Positions 12,815-23,299 of a stretch of 64,000 bases of DNA are shown here, one piece after another. The notes beneath the pieces are model-generated. The model had not been told where the DNA came from and made no database searches. It saw only the letters and a list, made by a program, of their open reading frames with translations. This DNA comes from Lethocerus indicus (Eukaryota; Arthropoda; Insecta; Hemiptera; Belostomatidae), in NCBI GenBank assembly GCA_019843655.1, contig JACDQD010000006.1:24942246-25006245 (forward strand), in the 5' to 3' direction. A program made the position numbers and the translations under genes. How positions within the stretch are numbered: the first letter of the stretch is position 1; each line of letters starts with the position of its first letter.

Positions 12815-15467
12815 CGGATGAATGTTCTTCACCGTGCTTGATTTTATAATGATGGGCCAAGAGCCTTTGTTTAGTTTAGCCTCTATGAGTTTGACTTTAT
12901 CACCCGATTGTTACCCGGCACGGGCGAACAACACACACATGATCCCAAACTGAATCGAGTTTTAGACCGATCGAGTTATTTTTTAAATTTTGAACATTCC
13001 AAAAAATAGATCATTCATTTCCCGAATACCGTGTAGTAATGAAATTACTTCTGGACACCAGCCAAGGTGTCGACGAGAGTTTGGAACAATTCTCTGTCCC
13101 GTTAGACAGTTCATAGGCTACATGCGTAGCTTACATAGTAATTTATTGGCGTAATGCTACTAACCACGGTGACAAACTTAAACCCGGTTAGAAAACCGGA
13201 AGATTGAGATAGATATGTAACCAATAAGAGTAAGCGGTGAATTAATAAATACAAAAATCGATGATACAAACCAGAGTATAAAAACTTTCGTTTTGGTAAG
13301 TTTTAATATTGCCTTTCAGTTTAGTCCTTGGTCTTTCGTTTATGGTCAAAGTTTTCTTGCGAAAACTGCTGGGAAATAAAGACATTTGCAATTAATAACA
13401 AACTCCGCGAACATAAAAATTCGTCTAGGCCTCATAATGTCGGGCAACTTAAAGCTATCCACAATAGACTCGGATAGTGGGGGGGGATGACGTTATTGTA
13501 AAATCCTATCGGATTTACGGCCAAAGAAAGTCGGCCAAAGAAAACGGTCCCATTATCCCGGCCCTTATACGGAGACAAAAGGGCCGCAGGATCTTTCAGA
13601 TTTAGCCGGGAATTTTAATTAATAAAAATTTTACGAGACATAAAATTTTCATGACATCGAGTCAACAATAATACCCCGGTTATCTAGCCCGCGAAGAAAG
13701 TTGGTCAACTAAGCCTTGCCTATTATCAGAATGTATACTTCCGCCGAGTTTGCTCAGCCGAAGGGCCGGGGCTAAATTTCAAGTCGCCGCCGCCGATGGA
13801 TATTAAAAGATCCGGAAGTTCCAAGTAAGGGCAGAAGGTTATTGCAATTACTTCGGCCAGAATGGGGCTCCCCCCGCGTTGCGACAATAGTTGCGCTTTG
13901 ACGAAGTTAATTAGGGCGTTAGGGAGAGGGGAAGGTCGGTAACTAGAAAAGTTTCTCTAATCTGATTGGCCAGGGACATGGAGGGCCGGCGGAGATCTCC
14001 TCCCAGCGTCCGCTTTATTTAAGGGGTGGCCCACTCTATTTTCCGAGCCCGGCCATATATTTCCGATAATATTGGGGAAAAGTCGACCCCCACCCAACCG
14101 ACCCCAGCCTCACCAGACAAGCGAAAACATATAAATCGGACGCGGGAAATATCCGGATGGATGCCGGCACGGGAGAAAATCGCCGAGAGGCTACATCCCA
14201 ATTAGTCCCCATTTTCCGAATTGGTTTTTCCCGGAGGATTTCCCCTTTCCTGCAGCCTACTGCAGTGCGCTTTTTAATTACCTGTCCATATTCGACAGTC
14301 TGTCCAGTAAATTTGTTCCTTAAACAAACCCCGAATTTCATACCCGTAATTCTAATTTGTTACAAAGCCAGATCTACACGTCTTACCACCCGACTGTTTG
14401 TCGGGTACTTAACGCAACTTGTGGGTAATTATAATTTTTATTATTGGAACCTCATTCTCGCTTGTGTCCCACACGTGCAGGCGATGAGTTACTTCTTTCG
14501 ACCGACTCTTATCACAATTCCTAGTAAGCGGGACTATTTACGGCTGAAGTTAAGACTGGTCTATCTGCAGTCGTATTTCACTGAAACGGAATTTTCTGAC
14601 CCCCAGAAATTTTCAGCAGTCCAAAACCTCTATTCGTCGCAGCCTTGGACTTTCTTTATAGAGTTCTGTTTAAAGATTACCATTTCTCTAATTCGGGCGA
14701 ATCTTCAACGCCGTCAACGATGTCAAAAAATCGCTGATAGATCGGAAATGGATACAAATCGTAACAGTCACAGACCGTCTAACAAATAATCTAAATAAAG
14801 TAATATTGCAGATATCTTTCTGACACCTTATAGCTGCAAAACTGATTATTCGAGCGTTTCTTCCTCAATTGATAGAACCTTATTTCAGTTTGTCAGACGC
14901 TTAGCTATTGAAAAAATCGTTCTTCAAAATAAAGAAACGGAAGAATGCTAAATAAAGATTGCGAGAGCGTTAAGAGCGCAAAGGAATTCCAGGTGTTCCC
15001 GGCACCTCGTATGACCAGCGCCGACGTCCTTTTTTACACCTGTTGAGCAAGAGCCGATTGGTACAGTCTTAAACTTAAAGTAACATCCGAGATTTTCACC
15101 GGCATCGCAATTGATAACACTCGTTGCGCAAGGATGTTTGCAAATTACGGGGGAGGAAAAAAAATTACCGGGGCGATAGCGCCGCTTCGTCCCAATCTTG
15201 ATTACCGGTTTCCTTTTCGTTAACGCCGGAGGATTTTCATTAAAATTTTAACGAGTCGGAGAAAGAAAGGGGCAAATGTCTTATTCCTATCTCGAAATAC
15301 TTGGACCTATGAAAATGGAAAACCTTTATTTGTGACAGTTTATTACAGTGACATTCGGTTGATTCAAATCGCAGTTACTTTAGTTTGCACTACGGGAAAT
15401 GGGTTAAAAGTAGAAATATTTAGCTGATGCCCATCTCGTTCACTTGTAGTGTATTATTGTGAGATTG

Positions 15468-15534
15468 GTGGTCTGCTAGGGTTTGGTACGGCATAGAATT
15501 TTCGATCACGCTTTTACTAGACCGGTTTCGGCTG
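15468..15534 (+). repeat. Foldback-family terminal arm, copy B
   Basis: The core CTTTTACTAGACCGGTTTCG differs by one base from the other copies. Upstream, GGTCTGC and a GGTACGGCATAGAATTT-like block align with the left arm of the complete element at 16341-16424. Similarity ends after GGCTG. It is a solo or decayed arm about 0.9 kb left of the complete element and in the same orientation as that element's left arm. Confidence 0.6.
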
Positions 15535-16325
15535 TTACTTTCCAAACAATAGCTACGTATTGCACATTGAGACTTACAATGTCCGTATGGTTGTCACGAA
15601 TAGCGTAACATGTTTCGTGTTTATTTTGCCGTAATATAACGGAATGCGATACCGTTTATAAATTGATCAATAACACATTTTTTAAACACTCCGGGGCTCG
15701 TGCAATAAAGCGATGGAAGACAGATTAGCCGGGCTTCATCCGGTTGGGGGACGGCCGAAAGTTTATTGTCCCAATTAAGACATCCGCGATGGAAAGCGAC
15801 CTCTGTATCGCGCACAGGTAAGTCCCCCCCGCCCGCCCTCCATCTCGTTGGAGATTAACAGCGCCCGGGCCGACCGTAAATCCTTTGACCCGGTAATTGA
15901 CGTCGAATAATTATTGCCCGGAGACGCCCTCCCGTCCTATACATTGTTGTTGTTAGTGGCGGACGGGGGGTGGGAAATATAACGCGGATAACATGCAGAA
16001 TTATAATGTCCCCTGAGGGACCCGTCCCCCCCGCCCCCAACCATACCTAGGCCGAGGCCTCTCGAGATTCAACCCGGAGCAGTTGGTGCAATCTACTTAA
16101 GATGAAAACAAGGAACACCGGTGTCTACCTCCGGAATCGGTAATGCAGGAAATATAATCTAGGGAATATGTATGCAAATATAGGTTTTGCACGCTGCTCT
16201 TTATATCTACGGAGCCTGAGGCGGCTCAACAATAGAATTTGGATGTACGATGGTAAAATTGCACATATTTAAAAATCTTCCCCTCCCCCCGTAATTTGTA
16301 TTATCCGAATATCTATACAACAGTT

Positions 16326-16800
16326 TAACATACCTGTTTTGTGGTCTGCGACGGGTTGGAATACCGTAGATTTGTGGCGTTTCTGTCTCCTCTCGCTGGT
16401 CTTTTGCTAGACCGGTTTCGGCTGCTCACCGATTAAAGGCCCTCACCCGCCCAACCGCCACCCCCTTCATGACCGACAATCTGACGTACACTTAAGCGGA
16501 TTATCAAAATCCCACCCCATCCCCCCTCAACTCAAATAAGACAAACATAATTCCCCAATAACACAATAACAAGATACGTATAAAGACACACGACAAACTG
16601 GCAAACACCACATTACAAGTGCAGTGAGGATGCCCGAAAAACATCCATCAAGTGCCAAAAGTGACTAACACCGCTACTGAAGATGGCGAGCGACCGAATC
16701 CGGTCTAGCAAAAGGCCAAACCAGAGAGAGGAGACAGAAACTCCACAAACCTACAGTATCTATACAACACATTGGACGGCAATCTGAGCAGGATATGTGA
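16326..16800 (-). mobile_element. Nearly complete foldback (MITE-like) element
   Basis: The two ends are inverted copies of one sequence. The left arm (about 16326-16424) has a TTTCTGTCTCCTCTC block, then CTTTTGCTAGACCGG at 16401-16415. The right arm (about 16694-16800) has the same blocks reversed, with core 16694-16714. The arms enclose about 270 bp of internal sequence. Read on the minus strand, that internal sequence matches 55174-55460. No transposase frame is present, so this is a non-autonomous DNA transposon or foldback element. The outer limits are approximate, because arm similarity fades and I could not fix a target-site duplication. The superfamily is unknown to me. Confidence 0.65.
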
Positions 16801-16814
16801 AATATTAGCAATTT

Positions 16815-19800
16815 CAAACAATGGAAACTTTGTTTTTCATGGTTTTCCGGAATGCTACCCGAAAATATGAAAACTTCGAATTTCAGATTGTTGGTTACGG
16901 AATTATTGAACATCAGCCTAGTTCGATTTTTTCCGTTATTGGTGCCGATTTCAAACGTTCAGTAATGCACAGGTGTTCCTAATTGTACAACTGTTTTCCG
17001 AAACCGGCTCTCTATCGCGCTGTATTGTATAAATATGTGATTTATAGAGGCTGGTTAAGCGTTTCGTTGATATAAACTTGTAATTTTGGCCAATCAACAG
17101 TTTCATATTGAACCCGTTCATACAATTAAACATTGTGCAGTGGCCAGTCTCAGCCGGCCTAATGAAGTCGGACACGGGCGTTATAATTTCGGGCCGAAAA
17201 CACAACCCGGTGCAAAAAAAGGGACAAACTTTCCCAATTGGGTAGGCTCAATTTTTGGCCGAAAGGGGAGGGGTTGGGAGTCTGAAAAAGTATCAGATAA
17301 CACCTGAGTGGGGACCGCCGTCCGTGGGGAGCACTCCGCTAAAGGTGCTACTTTAAGTAATTTATACGATTCAATTGTGCCAAATGCGATACTATTTTTG
17401 ACACTCAGCCACAATTTCTGCACTATAATACCTGTGGCCACTATTTAGGAGCTTACCGCCTAAATAGCACCAATTATTCAAAATTTGGATGGATATATAT
17501 AAATCTGAAATATTTTTCTATATTCAAGATTCAAAGCAGACTGCTAATATTGATTCGGCCACACTGCGCACCTTAGTTTAATCATTCCGTGTACATTTCA
17601 TTCTGAAAATATTTATTAACATTTTTCATTTGTTCCACAAAACATCGCGCGAGAACAATGCGGAAACCGCATATCGTCTCTTGTGTCTCGAATAGTAATG
17701 AAAACATACGGAAAATTGTAGTGCCCGTACGGCGGTGAAATAAAAAAAAACCGGAATAAACACCCGCTCGAGCGTGGGCACATTCGCGGGATGAACTTTA
17801 CACAGAATGATCCATCAGCAGCGTGTACACGGGCGTTTTGTGTTTACTGTACTCCTGCAGGAGAGGAATGCACGCCTGCAATATACAACGGGGCCTAATG
17901 AACAACCGGTATAAATCTGGTACTCAATACTGAAATTCAATCAGCGGTCCTATTAATTCGTTTTTAATGCAGGGACACAGCCGCTGGACAATTTACTCTC
18001 CTTTGTTCTGATTTAAAACATCGATGTCGGCGCTCCGGTTTTTCCCCCCGTGACACGAGACAACCGGATGATAGCTCTCAGGAAATTATAAAACACGATA
18101 CAAAAAGTATTACTATTGAACCGGTACAAATCGTCCGAATGTTGTAGTGATCAATTTCTTGGTTAATTAATTAAAATTATAATAACTCGGAAATATACTG
18201 GAATAATTAGGACTCGATGAAATTTAAAGCGGAGGAATATCGCGACAACGGTTCTTGCATATCAAGAGTTGAAACATATTTGGGTGTCCATCATAGGGGA
18301 AACTGTTGAGATATTTTTATGTCAAACGTGTCTTTCATCTCTTTCTTTGATGCCGAGGTTCTTGTTCTTCTTTCTCCCTGTCGGTTTCATTCATTCTGAA
18401 GGCTCCCACTCTGCCTAGCCGGTTTTTACTCGAACGAAGACAGAAGGCTACGGCGGGTGAATTTGAGATAAAGAGCGATACAATATTCTGAAAATTGTTC
18501 CGAATTACCGTACCCGAAAAAACATATCCAAGATATGCGAAAACGGTTTTTACATACACAACTCCGGTACTTTTGATATAACGACGTTTCGGTCCATCTT
18601 ACTTACAGTGCAGCGTACTCGATTTCGCCATAGGCAGAAATAATATGTTCAACCAGAATTTAGGGGCACTTTTAATATAGAAGACCCCACTACAACTCGT
18701 TTCCCTATACCCAGTTTGGTTTCAAGATACAGTTGTAAATTATTAATTTGTTCGTAAGTGAGAGTTGTGATCTGTTGTCCGTATAAATAGCACTTTTGTA
18801 ACGTCTTTTCGTTTCCGTGGATTCCGCCTGTTCCCAGTCCAGGTGTAATCCCAAGCAGAGCACTGAATCTCTCACCCTAATCGCGAAATACGGCAGTTCA
18901 TGAAACTGCCTTCAGGTTCGGCCCCCGTGTGCTACAAAAAATTGTGTCCCGATCGAGTGGAAAAAATAAATTCTTGTGTCTGCAACAAACACCTGATTCC
19001 TCTCCGACAGAATTAATTTATTTAAACAATTTTATTAATTAAGGTACGGAATTCGTTGCTAACCCAGTCTTCATTTGTTGGCCTTTCAACTTTTCGTTTG
19101 AGAAGCTTTAGTGTAATATCCGACCGAACGCGGGTACCCGGGGGACTTGAGTAGTATTGCGGCCGGCGTACCCCCCAAATGACCGGCATTAGGCCCCGCG
19201 CTCAGGGAAGAGTACGTCCACGCGGCGATGATTAAAAGCCGTGTGGGGGGGGGGTGGCCTTCAACAATGGGCAAAAACTATTCTAATCCCTGAGGGGCGG
19301 GAGGGCCTCAGCCACTGTTTGCCCCTAATGGATTAGCCCGGAGTTATACACTGTTAAAACTTGTTTCCCACCAGCCGAACGTCCTCACTCCCACCCCTTC
19401 ATTGAGGCGTACACTTGCCCCGATACTTCAGCGAGGGTTAATAAATCGGGGAGGGTTAGTAAGCCCCGCGATGCAGGCGTGAGACGAAACGGAATTTTTG
19501 GAAATATTAAATAAAGGCATTAGCGCTCCCACTAGGGGAGGTAATAATATTCCATATAAAACATTCTTCGTTACATATTTTATTAAATTACGGATGGAGT
19601 TAAAATAACCAGAAAATATTGAATTTCTTCAAATGTTACGTAATTCGGGACACAATCCTGACTTGTGCAGAATAAGAGAACAAAAGTGAATGAAACAAAT
19701 ACGGGCCCTAAACAAAACTAAACAAATATAAATGAGCGAAAGGAAAATAAAAATTATCGAGGGACTTCGCAGGGGGCGGCCTGATCCTAAAGATCAGGTA

Positions 19801-21990
19801 GTAACCAATAATTTAACTATTTATTTATTCAGAAAGATCTAAATATGTAATGGATTAAAATAAAGGCATCGAGTTGAAAAATCGATTTCCTCTCCATTTA
19901 ACAATAAATTGACGGCTTGTACTGCGAATGAAATATTTTCTATAAAATCACCGAACGATTGAAAAATTTTATATCTTTAAAATGGTTTGCTCGGTTATAT
20001 TTAAGTTATCGCTTTCAAAGTATCAAAGCCTCGGCTACCGGAAATATTTCTCTTTCCTGAACTTGATGTTGATCTTTTGAAATTCATTTCTCGCAAACTC
20101 CGGTTCCAGCCTGTTTTCCCCCAATTTTCGTCTTAACGCCGCCTCAGACGTAATGTTTTGGACGGAAGGGCTTAGAAAATGACGGATAGGAGTCTTCAGT
20201 CTGAAGACGCTGCACCTGAGGCCTCTCTGTTAAGTGTCCCTCGGAGCTCCTCAGCCCAACAACCGACAACGTCACATATACAGTGACACTAGGCTTCTAT
20301 TCTCGATAACGCATTCCACCTGTATAGGTAGAGCTCAGATAATTCGCGAGAAGTGAAATGTTATTTTCCCAGAAATCCACTTTCTCCTGTGTATTAAGTA
20401 GTTTCCACTGGCAAGGTCCCTTCGGCCGTCAGTAGATAAAGCGCCGACACGTGCTCGAACAGTGCCGAATCCAAGCCAATTCGTTTCACGCCGTTATCAG
20501 GTCGCGATACCAGGACGTATGCGCCTCGGGGCCTTAAGTTACACGTTAAACCTTGACGAATACGAGACAAGCGAAATAGGGACAACCAATTCTTCATTCA
20601 CGGCACACATATATGTCCGAGATGGCATTATAAAATGAATTGGCGTATTGCCATTGCAGACGGTTCTTGCGCTGACAATTCGCAGTTCGACCCCGATCTC
20701 TGTGGACTCGTTTCCCGCAAACTCTGGCTAATATAAATATCCGGGCATCTTATCCGTTCCGTTTTTCCTCCTCTCCTGTAATTGAAGAACTTTCTAAGGG
20801 GTTGGACAGGGAAACGTTTTGATACGTTTTAATGAAAAGTTAGGGGAACACGTGTATACACAGAAGGAAGACAGAGGAGAGAGAGAGAGGGACGACCCCT
20901 TGCTCCCAGAAACAAGTTGGTAGGGGTTGGAGGGATCTCAGTATTAAAAGAGTTTACTCTTTGTGGGATTTGTTGTCCGCCTTTCTTTTTCCCTTTCTAC
21001 GAGTTCAATTGACCGCGGCGTTATTGGAAACAATTTTGCACGGACTTGAAGATAACCGGCTATCTTGAAACCGGACTAAGTCCCTAGTACGTTTTCCGAT
21101 GGAAACAAATTGCATTGTATCCAATTGACTACACTTGAGGTAAACCATTGTTATTTTCAACAATGCAATGCGCAGAATCGAAGCAAGCATCTTGAGGAAA
21201 AAGCTCCTTTTCGTATGATAAGCTACGTCATATTGTTGGCTATGACCCATTTCAACTCTCCAAACTGGAAGGCTCAATCAGAACCTAGCCTATCCTATAT
21301 TTTTGGTCAATCTGTATTTAAGCAAGGCTAAATAATTCGATACACTGCGGTACTAATTATTGGAAATTAATACAATATCTGGTCGAGCTTAGTGCACTTA
21401 GCGTGCTGCAGTCGTAAAACCGCAGGATTAAAAATAACACAAAAGATAATATGTACTGTATTGCATGTAGCCACTCAATTACAGTGATTACGCAATCGAG
21501 GTTCAGCGAGATACTAATTTTTTATTCCTTTTTATTGAAAAAATACAGTTACCGAACGTACTGCGTACTAATTATTTTTTATCGATTTCTTTAAATAAAA
21601 TACTATACTGCAATTTTTATCTACCATAATTAAACCCGTTGGCGTTCGATTTTATTTCGGGTGTTTCGGTTTAGAGAATGGCGAGAAAATAAATCTGTAC
21701 AGAAATCTAGGATGGGAAAAAAGACTGAGGGGCTTCTGAAGAAAGTGGTCTGGAGAGGCATTAAACGTTGCAACATGTGTCCAGTATCACTTGGCCAGAT
21801 GGGCGCGTAGGACCCACTTGAAGAAAGAAGTAACATGAAGCAATCGTTATTTATTAACAACCTACAGATTTGAATTGGAAGAGGGATACATTATAATTAC
21901 AGCGTATAATTCTCTTTATTACACTATTTATATTATTACAATTTGTAAAATAATTGCATACAGCTTTCGTTAGGTGGAAACTCTTTAAGT
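16815..21990. other. Gene-free stretch
   Basis: No exon, RNA gene or intact mobile element could be supported. Short features include a CTCCTGCAGGAG palindrome near 17860, a GGCAGTT/AACTGCC hairpin near 18892-18910, and the 17-nt near-palindrome GTCTTCAGTCTGAAGAC at 20192-20208. All open frames are short, overlap in several frames and look like chance. Confidence 0.55.
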
Positions 21991-21996
21991 AAAGTA

Positions 21997-22071
21997 TTGG
22001 GTTGACAACTAAGTAATTGCGGATTTCACCAACAAGTGGCGTTGTATATATTTTTAAGTACGTCAACATCT
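21997..22071 (+). repeat. Mariner left inverted terminal repeat
   Basis: This 75-bp terminus pairs with 22418-22492. Five mismatches separate the arms, at arm positions 7, 18, 44 and two in the TATATATTTT region. Identity stops sharply after CAACATCT, which defines the inner boundary. Confidence 0.92.
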
Positions 22072-22087
22072 TTGCACAAATAAGCCG

Positions 22088-22339
22088 TAGATGGTTCTCT
22101 GCAATGTCCCTCGTTGAACTATGGCGATCCGAATCAATAATGGCCTTTATTCGGTCATCATCGACCTCCACTGGACGTCCAGAGCGCTCCTCGTCTTTTA
22201 ATGAAAAATCCCCCGACCGGAATTTCGTGAACCGGTACTGACACTGCAGTTCTTTTAAGGCTTCATCATCTGTTATGAGCCCATGAGGCCTTAACACCTG
22301 TGCTAAAATAAAAAAGCGAAATGTGACGGAGATGCTCAC
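22088..22339 (-). pseudogene. Mariner transposase N-terminal remnant
   Basis: The minus-strand frame contains the typical mariner N-terminal DNA-binding region: a KFRSGDFSLKDE block followed by RSGRPVEVDDD, then a DRHSSTRDIAE motif that leads into the second helix-turn-helix. After ENHL the reading runs straight into the left terminal repeat. The rest of the second DNA-binding helix and the whole DDD catalytic domain are therefore missing. The region before KFRSG is also shortened compared with intact family members. It cannot encode an active transposase. Family assignment is by motif recognition. Confidence 0.88.
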
Positions 22340-22417
22340 TTCGGTTCACCGTGTTTTAGCTTTTTATAAACACACACAATTCAACTGGTCGATGCAATAT
22401 TTGATACCGAATGTTTC

Positions 22418-22492
22418 AGATGTTGACGTACTTGAAAATATTTACAACTCCACTTGTTGGTGAAATCCGCAATTGCTTAGTTGTCGACCCAA
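22418..22492 (-). repeat. Mariner right inverted terminal repeat
   Basis: This is the reverse complement of the left 75-bp terminus with five mismatches, and is followed immediately by TA. Short minus-strand frames running through it are read-through of the repeat and not genes. Confidence 0.92.
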
Positions 22493-22499
22493 TAATTAT

Positions 22500-23249
22500 G
22501 TCTAACTTTGGGAAGAACTGCGGGCAGCGATGGGTTGGTTGACCCCGTCCGACTGACCCCAGGGATCGTGTCAGACCCTGACGATGGAACCGGTAGAGGA
22601 GTTCCAAAACGTCGGAAGCAACAGACAGCGGGTAAGGGCGAACCCTTCCACTAGACAGTGGACTAAATAGTCGATCCCGGCTGACCGACATTCACCCCAC
22701 GGAATTACGCCATCCTACGGGAACTCAGCGATGATTATGTTGATAATGGTGTCTGTCGAAGATTTGTTTTCGGCTGGCCAAAGGTATACATACGGCGTGT
22801 AGGCGGTGTATAAAAGGGGTAGGTGGCGCCTCCTGGCGTGGCCGCGGCGAAGCGTGGTCGGGGCGGCCGCCAACAGGCAGCCAGTCAGTCGCCAACTAGA
22901 CACCGGTTCAGCAACAGGTTGCCCACCGCACTGACGGCAAAATCGTCCGTTTCGCGTCCGGTCGCTATCTGATCTTTGGTCCACTTAAAATCGGTAATAA
23001 ACGCAGAAATTAGGGACAACAAAGAGGGGAAGAAGAAACTCGTCCCCAGCCACCCACCCCGTACTACAACCTAAAAATTTGACCTTACACGCTCGAGCGT
23101 CTTCGATCTCAGTGTCTAGCGCGGGACTCTGATGGACTCCTACTGACTGCGGAGAGGGGCGCCCGCTAATACTGGATTCGAGATTGTGACAGTGATTTTT
23201 TATACATATATTTTTTTAAAACTAAAGTGACTCAGTGCCTGTCGACGAA
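22500..23249 (+). promoter_or_regulatory. Putative promoter and 5' UTR of the signal-peptide gene
   Basis: This CpG-rich block lies between the mariner insertion and the start codon, and its composition contrasts with the AT-rich DNA on both sides. It holds a TATA-like TATAAAAGGGG at 22809-22819 in + orientation. Initiator-like TCAGTC/TCAGTG words occur at 22885 and 23109, but neither is well spaced from the TATA-like site or followed by a clear downstream promoter element. The start site is therefore not fixed. The last 100 bp before the ATG become AT-rich. The promoter call is inference from position and composition. Confidence 0.4.
22809..22819 (+). promoter_or_regulatory. TATA-like box
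   Basis: TATAAAAGGGG lies in a GC-rich setting about 440 bp upstream of the start codon. Transcription would be expected roughly 25-30 bp downstream, but no good initiator is visible there. Confidence 0.35.
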
Positions 23250-23298
23250 ATGGGTCCTACTGGTTTGATGCTGATCGCGTGTCTACTGTTCGCCAAAG
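23250..23298 (+). CDS. First coding exon of a secreted or membrane protein (signal peptide)
   Basis: The exon is 49 nt: 16 codons plus one base, so the following intron is phase 1. It reads MGPTGLMLIACLLFAK. The hydrophobic core LMLIACLLFA is that of a secretory signal peptide. The start has a good animal context (GACGAA before ATG, G after). It is the first ATG in its frame after the in-frame TAA at 23223-23225. The exon ends AAAG, followed by GTGAGT, a near-consensus donor. A signal peptide alone in exon 1, followed by a phase-1 intron, is common in animal genes for cell-surface and secreted proteins such as immunoglobulin-domain adhesion molecules. The mature protein is not in view, so the family is unknown. 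The exon is too short to stand out as an open frame; the call rests on start context, hydrophobicity and donor together. Confidence 0.72.
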
Positions 23299-23299
23299 G

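Larger units (their letters stand above)
8150..15460. other. Gene-free stretch
   Basis: No exon can be supported here. A 210-codon + frame at 14157-14789 is the longest non-repetitive frame in the window, but it shows no recognisable domain, start context or splice support. The stretch also holds a perfect 11-bp stem-loop at 11786-11828, a 16-bp palindrome at 12799-12814 and a short direct repeat near 13518-13545. Otherwise it is unremarkable AT-rich DNA with GC patches. Confidence 0.55.
21997..22492 (-). mobile_element. Deleted mariner element with both termini
   Basis: The 496-bp element starts TTGGGTTGACAACTAAGTAA and ends with its inverted counterpart. The inverted terminal repeats are 75 bp each (21997-22071 and 22418-22492) and match at 70 of 75 positions. 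TA dinucleotides flank both ends (21995-21996 and 22493-22494), as expected for Tc1/mariner insertion. Inside, on the minus strand, lies only the start of a transposase. Full-length mariners are about 1.3 kb, so this is an internal-deletion derivative that could move only with a transposase supplied elsewhere. The terminal sequence and transposase motifs resemble the mellifera-type subgroup; that subgroup call is from memory and less certain. It sits about 760 bp upstream of the signal-peptide exon. Confidence 0.93.

Noticed and set aside
13298..13321. GGTAAGT followed closely by TTTCAG, resembling a tiny intron
   Set aside because: The distance of under 30 nt is far below any spliceosomal intron length, and neither side is coding-like.
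22715..22984. 89-codon minus-strand frame in the putative promoter block
   Set aside because: It begins at GTG, not ATG. The open frame reflects CpG-rich composition, and it contains no recognisable domain.
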